A stretch of DNA of 64,000 bases. Origin: Syntrophomonadaceae bacterium (GTDB lineage Bacteria; Bacillota; Syntrophomonadia; Syntrophomonadales; Syntrophomonadaceae). The notes beneath the pieces are model-generated. The model ran no database searches. It saw only the letters and a list, made by a program, of their open reading frames with translations, and was not told the DNA's origin. The stretch covers positions 1-64,000 of the forward strand of contig JAAYCK010000028.1 in the NCBI GenBank assembly GCA_012729835.1, in the 5' to 3' direction. The translations under genes were made by a program, and so were the position numbers. Shown in pieces: positions 19,915-28,025 of this stretch; the stretch's first letter is position 1, and each line of letters begins with the position of its first letter.

Positions 19915-20109
19915 TTAATAGGGGATGAGCCTAGTGATATTTTTGGTTTCCTGTTCGCTGACGAGTCCGGATTTGCGCAATCCTCTCTTTCGTTTGGGGC
20001 TCTTGTCACCCAGAAGATGGCTATGGTACGCCTTGGACCGCTTTATTTTACCACTGCCCGTTTTTTTAAATCTTTTGGCAGCACCACGGTGAGTCTTGAT
20101 CTTAGGCAT
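19915..20109 (-). CDS. rpmI: 50S ribosomal protein L35
   Basis: 64-aa L35 beginning [20 protein letters not shown], the conserved family start, with [16 protein letters not shown] later. Its start codon touches the end of infC, showing tight coupling, and rplT follows after 23 nt. Confidence 0.98.
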   Translation of the reverse strand: MPKIKTHRGAAKRFKKTGSGKIKRSKAYHSHLLGDKSPKRKRGLRKSGLVSEQETKNITRLIPY

Positions 20110-20660
20110 TAAGCTTCCTCCTTTGTTTTCTTATCCTTGTCTTTATCGGTATCCAACTTGGGTATAAGGACGGTTGTCATGTTTCTTCCTTCGACCTTGG
20201 GAGCTTTTTCAACATTACTAATATCGGCCAGTTCTTCAATAAATTTGAGCGAGAGCTTTTGACCCAGATCAGCATGTGTAATCTCCCTGCCCCTGAACAT
20301 AATGGTCACTTTGACCTTATCTCCAGCACTCAGAAACTTACGGGCATTTTTCGCCTTGACCTGGAAATCATGATCTTCGATATTGGGACGCATTTTGACT
20401 TCCTTGATGGAAATAACCTTTTGCTTTTTCCGTGCATCCTTTTCTCGTTTATTCTGCTCGAATTTGAACTTGCCATAGTCCATCAAACGACAAACCGGCG
20501 GCTGCGCCGAGGGAGCGATCTCGACCAGGTCAAGATTTTTTTCCAGTGCCATATCTTGAGCTTGCTTCAGTGGAATGATCCCTACCTGCTCACCCTCTTC
20601 TCCGACCAGTCTTATTTCCCGGGCCCGGATTTCTTCATTGATTCGCCAATCCTTACTGAT
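20109..20660 (-). CDS. infC: Translation initiation factor IF-3, ATC start codon
   Basis: 183-aa IF-3, which binds the 30S subunit and checks initiator tRNA pairing. N-domain [19 protein letters not shown], linker [14 protein letters not shown]-domain [20 protein letters not shown]. No ATG/GTG/TTG lies near the conserved start. AGGAGG is followed after about 10 nt by ATC (20660-20658), which gives the family start I/M-SKD; the ATT two codons earlier is only 4 nt from the site. Rare AUU/AUC-type starts are the known hallmark of infC and permit self-discrimination. The longer in-frame extension to 20774 runs through the attenuator and is rejected. Confidence 0.95.
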   Translation of the reverse strand: MSKDWRINEEIRAREIRLVGEEGEQVGIIPLKQAQDMALEKNLDLVEIAPSAQPPVCRLMDYGKFKFEQNKREKDARKKQKVISIKEVKMRPNIEDHDFQVKAKNARKFLSAGDKVKVTIMFRGREITHADLGQKLSLKFIEELADISNVEKAPKVEGRNMTTVLIPKLDTDKDKDKKTKEEA

Positions 20661-20689
20661 GTGAATTTCACCTCCTGAAATAATAAAAA

Positions 20690-20732
20690 GCGAGTTACAA
20701 AAATGGAGCGAGTTACAAAAACTCGCTCCATT
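20690..20732 (-). promoter_or_regulatory. infC operon attenuator with alternative hairpins
   Basis: On the minus strand a 12-bp perfect hairpin (20732-20721 with 20713-20702) is followed by a T run. The 14-nt element gcgagttacaaaaa is directly repeated at 20690-20703 and 20708-20721 (given as + strand), so the first-transcribed GCGAGT can pair with either copy. The second pairing ends in TTTTTATT. This is the logic of the L20 leader of Firmicute infC-rpmI-rplT operons. Binding by L20 is inferred. Confidence 0.8.
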
Positions 20733-20772
20733 GATAACTGACAATAACAACCATCCGCTGTTATGCAAACGC

Positions 20773-20814
20773 ATTATAGTCGGCTATTTACCTTACGAAC
20801 GCTAGTTGTAAGGT
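20773..20814 (-). promoter_or_regulatory. infC promoter region with inverted repeat
   Basis: A minus-strand TATAAT lies at 20778-20773, about 40 nt upstream of the attenuator. Directly upstream is a perfect inverted repeat ACCTTAC-N11-GTAAGGT (20790-20796 and 20808-20814) covering the expected -35 zone, where no good -35 hexamer is seen. It is operator-like; the factor is unknown. Confidence 0.5.
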
Positions 20815-20895
20815 GAGAAGACGAGCCTCTGCTTATTACCGTGGAATAGAATAACACAAAACACCACCCCATTGCAAGGGGATTTCTATAATTAG

Positions 20896-20925
20896 CCACA
20901 GATTAACACAGATACACACAGATTT
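20896..20925. repeat. Three tandem 10-bp units (CACAGAT-type)
   Basis: Three imperfect units of the form ccacagatta / acacagatac / acacagattt lie between infC and thrS. The CACAGATTAACACAGAT pattern is known as a scattered intergenic sequence in many bacteria. It is too short and spacer-free to be a CRISPR. Confidence 0.6.
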
Positions 20926-20963
20926 AATGGGCAATGTCATCTATATGAGTAATAAGGTGACTT

Positions 20964-22871
20964 CTACAGCGCCTTCGTCCGAATCTCTTCCCGGAGCATG
21001 TCTATAAACTCTGTACGGGCCATCACGCCCAGATCTCCCTTTTGACGGTGGCGAACGGCGATGTTAGCAGACTCCTCTTCTTTATCACCAAGCACCAGCT
21101 GATAAGGTATCTTCTGAAGCTGGCCTTCTCGGATCTTATAACCGATCTTCTCACTCCGCATATCGATTTCAGCCCGCAGCCCTGCCTTCTTTAGTTCATC
21201 GAGAACCTCCAGAGCGTAATGATGGTTGCGTTCGGTTATGGGAAGCACTCTTACCTGTACCGGTGCCAACCAGGCGGGGAAGGCTCCAGCAAAATGCTCG
21301 GTAAGTATCCCAATAAAACGCTCGATACTGCCGAATACCACCCGGTGGATCATTACCGGCCGGTGTTTCTCGCCATCCTCCCCAATATAGGACAGGTCAA
21401 ACTTCTCCGGCATCTGAAAATCCAATTGAATGGTGCCGCACTGCCAGGTACGATCCAACGAATCCTGCAGGTGGAAATCTATCTTGGGGCCATAAAAAGC
21501 CCCGTCGCCTTCATTGATCTTGTAGGATAAGCCTTTTTCGTCCAAAGCCTGACGCAGAGCATCTGTGGCCTTCTCCCAATCCTCATCCGATCCCATAGAA
21601 TCTTCCGGTCTGGTAGATAGTTCAACATGATAAGGAAAACCAAACAAGCTGTAGAACTTGTCAACCAGATCCATAACACCCTTGATCTCATCGATAATCT
21701 GATCAGGCAGCATAAATATATGCGCATCATCCTGGGTAAAAGCCCTAACTCTCATTAAACCATGCAGTACGCCTGACATCTCATGCCGGTGCACTAAACC
21801 CATTTCCCCCATGCGCAGGGGCAGTTCCTTGTAGCTGTGCAGGTTCTGTTTGTAAACCAGCATGCCGCCGGGGCAATTCATGGGTTTGACTGCATAATTC
21901 CCTTCGTCGATAGTAGTAAAATACATATTATTTTTATAATGATCCCAATGACCGGATCTTTCCCAAAGTTCCTGGTTCAATATAATAGGGGTACGGATCT
22001 CCTGATACCCGGCTTTATGGTGTTCTTCCCGCCAGAACTTCTCCAGTTCGTTGCGAAGCACCATGCCCTTGGGCATAAATATGGGGAAACCCGGTCCCTC
22101 GTCTACTAGCACGAATAAACCCAACTCCCGGCCCAGACGGCGATGATCACGTTTTTTAGCTTCTTCCAGCTTGTTCAGATAGTCATCCAAGGCTGCCTTC
22201 TTGGGAAAGGAGGTTGCATATATTCTCTGCAACATGGGGTTTTTCTCATTGCCCCGCCAGTATGCACCAGCCAGGCTCATCAATTTATAAGCCTTCAGCA
22301 TGCCGGTAGAGGGCAAATGCGGTCCGGCACACAGATCGATGAATTCACCCTGCTGGTAAAGGCTGATGACAGCATCCTCAGGCAGGTCCCGGATCAGTTC
22401 AACCTTGAAATTCTCCCCCGCTTCCTGGAAAAAGGCCAGGGCTTCTTCTCGACTTAACTCCTTCCGGTTGAAGGGATAATCCTCCTTGATGATCTTGGCC
22501 ATCTCCTCTTCGATCGCGGCAAAATCATCAGGATTAAAGCTATACTCGCTATCAAAATCATAATAAAAACCCTTGTCAATCGCCGGGCCAATAGCCAGTC
22601 GGGTATCAGGCCAGAGCCGTTTGACGGCCTGGGCCATTACATGGGATGAAGAATGACGATATACCTCCAGGGTTCTGGGATCATCCAAACCCAGAAGTTC
22701 TAGTTCTCCCCCGGCAGTAGGCTGTGTATTCAAATCAGTTAAACGGCCATCCCACAGAGCAATGGCGGTCTTTTTTGCCAGCTTGGGGCTGATATCCTCC
22801 GCCACCTGCAGTAAGGTGATGCCCTCCGGGTATTCACGAACAGAACCGTCTTTGAGCTTAACCTGTATCAT
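20964..22871 (-). CDS. thrS: Threonyl-tRNA synthetase
   Basis: 635-aa class II synthetase charging tRNA-Thr. Domains in order: TGS (1-62), editing domain with HSSSHVMAQAV near 73 and the second zinc-like motif DLCAGPHLPSTG near 180, class II core with motif 2 RHEMSGVLHGLMRVRAF, zinc ligands including C in KPMNCPGGMLVYK, motif 3 HRVVFGSIERFIGI, and the anticodon-binding domain (VRVLPITERNHHYALEVL). All expected parts are present. ytxC lies upstream and infC downstream. Unlike many Firmicute thrS genes it has no visible T-box; its leader carries a different hairpin. Confidence 0.98.
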   Translation of the reverse strand: MIQVKLKDGSVREYPEGITLLQVAEDISPKLAKKTAIALWDGRLTDLNTQPTAGGELELLGLDDPRTLEVYRHSSSHVMAQAVKRLWPDTRLAIGPAIDKGFYYDFDSEYSFNPDDFAAIEEEMAKIIKEDYPFNRKELSREEALAFFQEAGENFKVELIRDLPEDAVISLYQQGEFIDLCAGPHLPSTGMLKAYKLMSLAGAYWRGNEKNPMLQRIYATSFPKKAALDDYLNKLEEAKKRDHRRLGRELGLFVLVDEGPGFPIFMPKGMVLRNELEKFWREEHHKAGYQEIRTPIILNQELWERSGHWDHYKNNMYFTTIDEGNYAVKPMNCPGGMLVYKQNLHSYKELPLRMGEMGLVHRHEMSGVLHGLMRVRAFTQDDAHIFMLPDQIIDEIKGVMDLVDKFYSLFGFPYHVELSTRPEDSMGSDEDWEKATDALRQALDEKGLSYKINEGDGAFYGPKIDFHLQDSLDRTWQCGTIQLDFQMPEKFDLSYIGEDGEKHRPVMIHRVVFGSIERFIGILTEHFAGAFPAWLAPVQVRVLPITERNHHYALEVLDELKKAGLRAEIDMRSEKIGYKIREGQLQKIPYQLVLGDKEEESANIAVRHRQKGDLGVMARTEFIDMLREEIRTKAL

Positions 22872-22885
22872 ATTAATACCTCCAG

Positions 22886-22979
22886 TATAGTATTAGCTTT
22901 TCAACTGGCGCACGAGCAACAGAATTGAAGTTACTATTTTCCCGAACATCAAATCCACCAGGTTTCAACTAATACTATA
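22886..22979 (-). promoter_or_regulatory. thrS leader with long-range 11-bp inverted repeat
   Basis: TATAGTATTAG (minus strand, 22979-22969) is perfectly complementary to CTAATACTATA (22896-22886). The second arm ends just 5 nt before the thrS GGAGG site. Inside the stem CTGG and CCAG can also pair, leaving an internal loop with TTGAAA on both sides. This would form a bulged helix next to the ribosome site. It may be an autoregulatory operator. Confidence 0.6.
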
Positions 22980-23037
22980 AGCTTTCATTACCATAAGAAT
23001 ATATCAAATTCTCTCTCTTATCGCAAAGATAAAAGAA

Positions 23038-23061
23038 AAGGTGCCCCTTGCGGGACACCTT
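23038..23061 (-). terminator. Terminator after ytxC
   Basis: AAGGTGTCCC and GGGGCACCTT form a 10-bp stem with one G-U pair, followed by TTTTC on the minus strand, 13 nt past the ytxC stop. It separates ytxC from thrS, so thrS has its own promoter. Confidence 0.85.
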
Positions 23062-23074
23062 CAGAAGTAGATAT

Positions 23075-24007
23075 TTAATTATGCAGCGGCCTTACTCCGG
23101 TACCGTCACAGCGCTCACATCCCCGGCATTCGATGATCCTTTCCTTGAATACCTTACGTATCATCTGTACGGAATCCGTATTAGGCAGATTAGAACTGTT
23201 ATGCAATATGATATGTTGAGGCGCAATGGTAATCAATATACTGACCAATACATCATCCAGGCTGATTTCTTCCATAAGCATATCGTCCAGATAGTAATTC
23301 ATGAATTGCTCATCAATTTGATTGCCGTCCCCATCCCAAAGGTGGAAATTGCCGCCATCCCCCAGCATGAGATTTACTTCCCTGATCCGGGAGGTCTGGG
23401 TGTCCACGAAATATCGCAGCAGATTTACAAAATCATTATATTCCTTCTGGGTCCTCATCTCTTCACAGGCTAGTTCCACGGAGAATTTCATCTCATTGAT
23501 ATAATCCCGCAAGCAAAAAGTAACAAATCCTTCTACCACGATCTGATTATTATCATTCATGAAATCAAAGAGCCGGTGAGCTATGCGATTCTTGCGCCCA
23601 TAGTTCATTATGAGATTCAAGCTGTCATTTTCATGGCACTTTCGCATCAAGCTGCTGGATTTTTCAAATACTTGCTGGCGCTCCTCGTTTGTGGTCCCTC
23701 TGCAATTGCGAAGTATCTCTTTCCATAAAAACTCAGCTTCCCATTTATTTATGATATGCTCGGCCAATATTTCGGCCAGTTGATGTTTAAAGATATACAC
23801 CATGTCTTCGTGCCGAAAAACCCCGGTTTCATTCTTCCCCTGCATCTTGACATTTACCATGATAGATTCGCTGTCCTCGATCCCGTTGGCAGCAACCGAG
23901 AATACATAACCACGTTGGGTTATCCATTGCAAACGTTGGTTAAGATCCATCAGAAATGGTTCATAATGATTGTCACTGGCCGTGATGATTTGTATTTCAT
24001 AGGTCAT
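23075..24007 (-). CDS. ytxC: Putative sporulation protein YtxC
   Basis: 310-aa YtxC family protein, named from Bacillus where the gene lies next to thrS, as here. No biochemical role is established. I see no signal peptide or membrane segment; the protein is acidic and helix-rich, with VEGFVTFCLRDYINEMKF and KEYNDFVNLLRYFVD in the family core. It ends with a compact Cys motif IIECRGCERCDGTGV that could bind metal. The assignment rests on the family pattern and on the neighbour thrS. Confidence 0.85.
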   Translation of the reverse strand: MTYEIQIITASDNHYEPFLMDLNQRLQWITQRGYVFSVAANGIEDSESIMVNVKMQGKNETGVFRHEDMVYIFKHQLAEILAEHIINKWEAEFLWKEILRNCRGTTNEERQQVFEKSSSLMRKCHENDSLNLIMNYGRKNRIAHRLFDFMNDNNQIVVEGFVTFCLRDYINEMKFSVELACEEMRTQKEYNDFVNLLRYFVDTQTSRIREVNLMLGDGGNFHLWDGDGNQIDEQFMNYYLDDMLMEEISLDDVLVSILITIAPQHIILHNSSNLPNTDSVQMIRKVFKERIIECRGCERCDGTGVRPLHN

Positions 24008-24186
24008 AAGCGGCCTCCACGCGCAAAGATAATATATTATATGTCAGGCGGTTTTTCATTATTCAGTTGCGGATTCCTTTGGTCGAAGCAATTCCCGCAC
24101 TCTCAATGTTCTTATATGAAGCATGTATTATTTGTGTTATTATGATTCCATTGGTATATTATTACTTTTTCGGGGAGGAATAGCGG

Positions 24187-24426
24187 ATGGCCGACATCAA
24201 GTTTGAAATTGCACAAAGCATCGGTGTCCTGTCGCAGGGATCAAAAGGCTGGCAGAAAGAGGTGAATCTGATCAGTTGGAATGACAGGAAACCCAAACTG
24301 GATATCAGAGAATGGGGTCCCGGACACGAAAGAATGGGAAAGGGCGTTACGCTGAATCTGGAAGAGGCCAGATCATTATTGGAATTTTTACTGAAGGCAG
24401 ATCTTGACAACCTGGGAATCGATTAG
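24187..24426 (+). CDS. YdbC/PC4-family ssDNA-binding protein
   Basis: 79-aa protein of the bacterial PC4-like (YdbC) family. The Lactococcus member binds single-stranded DNA as a dimer. Conserved stretches are KGWQKEVNLISWNDRKPK, YDIR-like LDIREWGPGHERMGKG and TLNLEEARSLLEFL. A strong GGGGAGGAAT site precedes the ATG. It stands alone on + and converges with the end of the tad operon 8 nt away. In vivo role unknown. Confidence 0.9.
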   Translation: MADIKFEIAQSIGVLSQGSKGWQKEVNLISWNDRKPKLDIREWGPGHERMGKGVTLNLEEARSLLEFLLKADLDNLGID

Positions 24427-24433
24427 ATTTCTA

Positions 24434-24790
24434 TCAATCCCATATTCGCAGAGTATCTCCCAACTTGGTCTTGCTGCGTTCGATCTGTCCTTCCGGCAGT
24501 TCGATTGCACAATACGCATTTTTTATCACCGGGCCAATAGAACCCGGCTTCATACTCTCTATGGTATGGACCACTCTTCCTGATCTGTCAAGGAATACTA
24601 CATCTATTACAAATCTCATTCCGATACAATGCACCGCGCTGCAAGGGGTAAGCACCAGAGCTTCTCCCTGAAGCATCCCTTTCTTCCCCAACAGTCCATG
24701 TAAACGTTTGAAGAACGAAGCTGCGCGGACAGCGGTATCAGCCAGGGTAAAACCTGTATCAAGATTGATGATGATTATATGGCCGGTCAT
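24434..24790 (-). CDS. DUF192 family protein, last gene of the tad operon
   Basis: 118-aa DUF192 protein. The family is a small beta-rich fold of unproven function; members are often near secretion or pilus genes. Typical motifs are RLHGLLGKKGM, CSAVHCIGMRFVIDVVFLD and CAIELPEGQIE. There is no signal peptide, unlike secreted members. It starts 15 nt after tadC, so it is probably the last gene of the pilus operon. A role in pilus assembly is suggested only by position. Confidence 0.85.
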   Translation of the reverse strand: MTGHIIIINLDTGFTLADTAVRAASFFKRLHGLLGKKGMLQGEALVLTPCSAVHCIGMRFVIDVVFLDRSGRVVHTIESMKPGSIGPVIKNAYCAIELPEGQIERSKTKLGDTLRIWD

Positions 24791-24804
24791 ATTCTTTCCT
24801 CCAT

Positions 24805-25689
24805 TTAAAAAGCATCCATGAGCTGAATGACTGCAGGGCCCAGCAATACGATCAAGATGGTGGGAAATATAAATAACAGCAGCGGCAGGAGTATCTTGAC
24901 CGGTGCCTTCTGGGCTTGTTCCTCAGCTTTCATACGTCGGTTGTTTCTTACTTGACGTGACTGCAGCCGCAGAACATTGGTTATACTGACCCCCAGTTGA
25001 TCAGCCTGAATGATGGAAGCTAAAAAAGTGCTGACATCATCTACATTTACCCGGTCTGCCATATCCCGCAAGGCCTCCCTCCGAGGTTTGCCCAGATTCA
25101 ATTCCTGAAGGCTGCGTTCGAATTCATCGCTCAGCGGCCCCTGCGATTTTTCACATACCTTTTGCAGTGCCCCGTCAAAACCAAGACCCGCCTCGACACT
25201 GACAGAGATCAGATCCAGTATATCCGGCAAACTGCGCAGGATTGTTTCACGACGAGCCTTCTCCTGCCCTTTTAAATATAATTCCGGCAGAAGGAACCCC
25301 AGAAAGATCAAGACGGCAAAACCGGTCGGACTACCCGTCAACAATCCGATCAAAGCGCATATCCCCAGGATTGCGTATTTGAATAGAAGAAATGTTGCAG
25401 CTTCCATATTGTGAGGATTTCCCGCATTCTTCAATCTCTGTTCATAGATTTCCTGTTGATTACGTGGCATTTTCCCGGCAAGCTTTAATAGTGAAGGCAA
25501 TATCATGGCCTTCACCCGGTCCTTTAATGGCTTTTGTAGTTCGGGAGGCAGCGTATCAGGGGCTGTTTCACGATTGATAGCTTCCAGGCGGGCATTCAAC
25601 GTAAACTGCTGGCGTTTCAGAGTATAAATGATTCCCAATATTATCGCTGTTACCGTAACCGAAGCCAGAATGATCAGTACGCATTCCAT
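24805..25689 (-). CDS. tadC: Tad pilus inner-membrane platform protein TadC
   Basis: 294-aa type II secretion F domain protein forming, with TadB, the membrane platform of the Flp pilus. An N-terminal membrane helix (2-22), a pair of helices near 105-140, the cytoplasmic T2SSF domain with DLISVSVEAGLGFDGALQKV and FLASIIQADQLGVSITNVLR, then a C-terminal membrane pair (KILLPLLLFIFPTILIVLLG). It lies 13 nt after tadB. Confidence 0.93.
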   Translation of the reverse strand: MECVLIILASVTVTAIILGIIYTLKRQQFTLNARLEAINRETAPDTLPPELQKPLKDRVKAMILPSLLKLAGKMPRNQQEIYEQRLKNAGNPHNMEAATFLLFKYAILGICALIGLLTGSPTGFAVLIFLGFLLPELYLKGQEKARRETILRSLPDILDLISVSVEAGLGFDGALQKVCEKSQGPLSDEFERSLQELNLGKPRREALRDMADRVNVDDVSTFLASIIQADQLGVSITNVLRLQSRQVRNNRRMKAEEQAQKAPVKILLPLLLFIFPTILIVLLGPAVIQLMDAF

Positions 25690-25702
25690 TGCTAACGCTC
25701 CC

Positions 25703-26653
25703 TTACCAGTCGATGTCGATTATCTTGTTGATCAATATAAAACCTATTATTTCAAGAACGGCTGCAGTTCCCAGCATGACTATCCCCCGAATGTCACGAA
25801 TCATAACATTGAAATAATCAGGATTTATGAGCAGCATCACCGCGATCAGCACCAGTGGCAGCAGCCCGATAATCAGACCGGAAAGGCGCCCCTGAGCAGT
25901 GAGCACCTTGATCTCGCGCTTGATTCTGGATCTCTCGCGGATAGTACCGGATATATTTTCAAGTATCTCAGCCAGATTTCCGCCCACCTGCCGTTGTATG
26001 ATGATTCCGGTAATGATCATATCCAGATCATCACTGCCTACCCGCTTTCCCAGATTTAAAAGGGCTTCTTCATGACTGCAGCCCAGATTCATCTCCCGCA
26101 AAGTCCAGGCAAATTCGGCTGCAATCGGATCAGGCAGTTCCTTCTTCACCGAGTCCATGGCTTGTTGGAAGCCAAATCCGGCACGAAGCCCGTTGGCCAT
26201 AGTCACCAGCGCATCGCACAATTGACCGTTTAAGGCCTGCAGACGGGCATCCTGTTTCTGCTTCAGATAGATGCGCGGCATAAAGATACCTACCAGAATT
26301 CCTATAGGAATAGCCCAGGGGCTAAAGGTCAGCAGGTACATAACACCAGGCAGCAACACTATCGACAACAGCCAAATAGTCAAGTACTCTTCACCTTTCA
26401 GGGGGATACCCGCCCGTAACAAACGGAATTGTAATTCCGGGGTCGCGGACCTGGCCGTAAATAGCCGGGCTATACTGGAAATGACTTTCTTGATCAGGCT
26501 CTGCCCCTTCGCGGCGTTCTCCGGTTCCGATACCTTTTCTTCCAGCGCTGCCAATCTGGCCTGATAGGTGTCGTACCGGGAGAAAGATTTGATCACGGCC
26601 ATTACTATACTGGTCGTCATTCCAAAACCAGCCAGGCATAATATCAGTTCCAT
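25703..26653 (-). CDS. tadB: Tad pilus inner-membrane platform protein TadB
   Basis: 316-aa T2SSF domain protein, partner of TadC. Membrane helices near 3-20 and 95-130; the cytoplasmic domain has DALVTMANGLRAGFGFQQAM and DMIITGIIIQRQVGGNLAEI; two C-terminal helices (GLIIGLLPLVLIAVMLL and TAAVLEIIGFILI). It is between cpaF and tadC with short gaps, so in one operon. Confidence 0.93.
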   Translation of the reverse strand: MELILCLAGFGMTTSIVMAVIKSFSRYDTYQARLAALEEKVSEPENAAKGQSLIKKVISSIARLFTARSATPELQFRLLRAGIPLKGEEYLTIWLLSIVLLPGVMYLLTFSPWAIPIGILVGIFMPRIYLKQKQDARLQALNGQLCDALVTMANGLRAGFGFQQAMDSVKKELPDPIAAEFAWTLREMNLGCSHEEALLNLGKRVGSDDLDMIITGIIIQRQVGGNLAEILENISGTIRERSRIKREIKVLTAQGRLSGLIIGLLPLVLIAVMLLINPDYFNVMIRDIRGIVMLGTAAVLEIIGFILINKIIDIDW

Positions 26654-26669
26654 ATCACCCCTCCTCTCG

Positions 26670-28025
26670 CTATGCTTCAGAATTGAAGTATTCCACCGGC
26701 AGGCTTATTCCCCGGGCGGCTAGCCTTTCCCGGCATTTGGGTATCAAGCCGGTAGCACGATGACGGCCTTTAACCCGGCCCCGTTCATTAAGTCCAGCCT
26801 GTTCAAATACAAAAAGATCCTGCAGGGTGATTACCTCACCCTCCATGCCTAAAACTTCGGTGATCTGTGTGATTTTACGGGAGCCATCCTGCAGACGGCT
26901 CTGATGCACGATCAAATCGACGGCTGAGGCTATCTGTTCACGGATGGCCCGGACTGGCAATTCCATACCCGCCATCAGAACCATGGTTTCCAGCCGGGAT
27001 ATCATATCTCGTGGAGAATTGGAGTGCCCGGTGGTCAAAGAGCCATCATGTCCCGTATTCATGGCCTGCAGCATATCCAGAGCTTCCCCGCCCCGTACCT
27101 CACCTACTACCATACGGTCGGGCCTCATCCTCAGCGAGTTTCTTACCAATTCGCGGATACCGATTTCACCTTTGCCGTCGATATTGGGCGGCCGGGTCTC
27201 CAGGGATATCACATGTTCCTGGTTCAGGTCAAGTTCTGCAGAATCTTCAATAGTGATGATACGATCATCACTGGGAATAAAGGACGAAATTATATTTAGG
27301 GTGCTGGTTTTACCGGCCCCGGTACCTCCAGAGACTACGATATTTAACCTCCCTTTTACACAGGTCTCCAGGAATTTAGCCATCGGCAGGGTAAGCGTAT
27401 TGTTCCTGATCAGGTCTTCCACCCCGAGTAGATGTGAGGAAAACTTGCGGATGGTCAGTACACAACCGTTCAGAGCCAGGGGCGGTATTATGGCATTTAC
27501 CCGGGACCCGTCGGGCAGGCGGGCATCCACCATAGGCATACTCTCATCGATCCTGCGCCCCAAGGGAGAGATGATCCTTTCAATTACCGCCAGCAGGTGG
27601 GCATTATCACGAAAACGGGTTCTGGTCATCTGCAGTTTGCCCTGTTTCTCAACATAGACCTGTTCTGGGCCGTTCACCATGATCTCCGAGACACTCTCAT
27701 CTCTTAACAATGGGGTGATCGGGCCAAAGCCCATGACTTCATCCAGGACCAGGGTGATTATCTCTTCCCGGTCATTACGTTTGAAGAAGGAACCTTCATT
27801 ATCCATTATGGCTTCGGCCATCTGTCGTATGCCCTCTTCCATGCTGCCCTGAGGATTCCCTTTGGCAGTAAGGGGATAGTCATTACCTATCTCTTTGATG
27901 ACTTCACGGTGAATAGCGTAAACCAGGTCCTGAAAACGCTCGGCCGGACTTTCATTTAAGGAAACCACGGCCGCAGCAGCGCTGTTGCCGTTGTTTTGCA
28001 GCTTACTCAGTAAAGACATTTTCAT
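26670..28025 (-). CDS. cpaF: Tad pilus assembly ATPase CpaF/TadA
   Basis: 451-aa hexameric secretion ATPase powering Flp pilus extension (and retraction in some species). The N-terminal domain includes IMVNGPEQVYVEKQGKL. Walker A is VVSGGTGAGKTSTLNII near 232; the Asp box DRIITIEDSAELDL, Walker B and His box (MRPDRMVVGEVRGGEALD, NTGHDGSLTTGHSN) follow. The start at 28025 overlaps the cpaE stop by 4 nt; ATG two codons later (28019) has a better distance from GAAGG and may be the real start. Confidence 0.95.
   Translation of the reverse strand: MKMSLLSKLQNNGNSAAAAVVSLNESPAERFQDLVYAIHREVIKEIGNDYPLTAKGNPQGSMEEGIRQMAEAIMDNEGSFFKRNDREEIITLVLDEVMGFGPITPLLRDESVSEIMVNGPEQVYVEKQGKLQMTRTRFRDNAHLLAVIERIISPLGRRIDESMPMVDARLPDGSRVNAIIPPLALNGCVLTIRKFSSHLLGVEDLIRNNTLTLPMAKFLETCVKGRLNIVVSGGTGAGKTSTLNIISSFIPSDDRIITIEDSAELDLNQEHVISLETRPPNIDGKGEIGIRELVRNSLRMRPDRMVVGEVRGGEALDMLQAMNTGHDGSLTTGHSNSPRDMISRLETMVLMAGMELPVRAIREQIASAVDLIVHQSRLQDGSRKITQITEVLGMEGEVITLQDLFVFEQAGLNERGRVKGRHRATGLIPKCRERLAARGISLPVEYFNSEA

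Noticed and set aside
20661-20774. N-terminal extension of infC to an upstream ATG
   Set aside because: The extension is the translated attenuator hairpin and has no similarity to IF-3; the GGAGG site lies downstream of it.
20896-20925. CRISPR-like short repeats
   Set aside because: Three 10-bp units without spacers and no cas genes.
22872-23037. T-box riboswitch upstream of thrS
   Set aside because: No GGTGGTACCGCG-like core and no specifier stem seen; the leader has a different hairpin.
26944-27657. 237-aa ORF opposite cpaF
   Set aside because: Antisense shadow of a well-conserved ATPase; Ser/Arg/Pro-rich translation typical of reverse frames.
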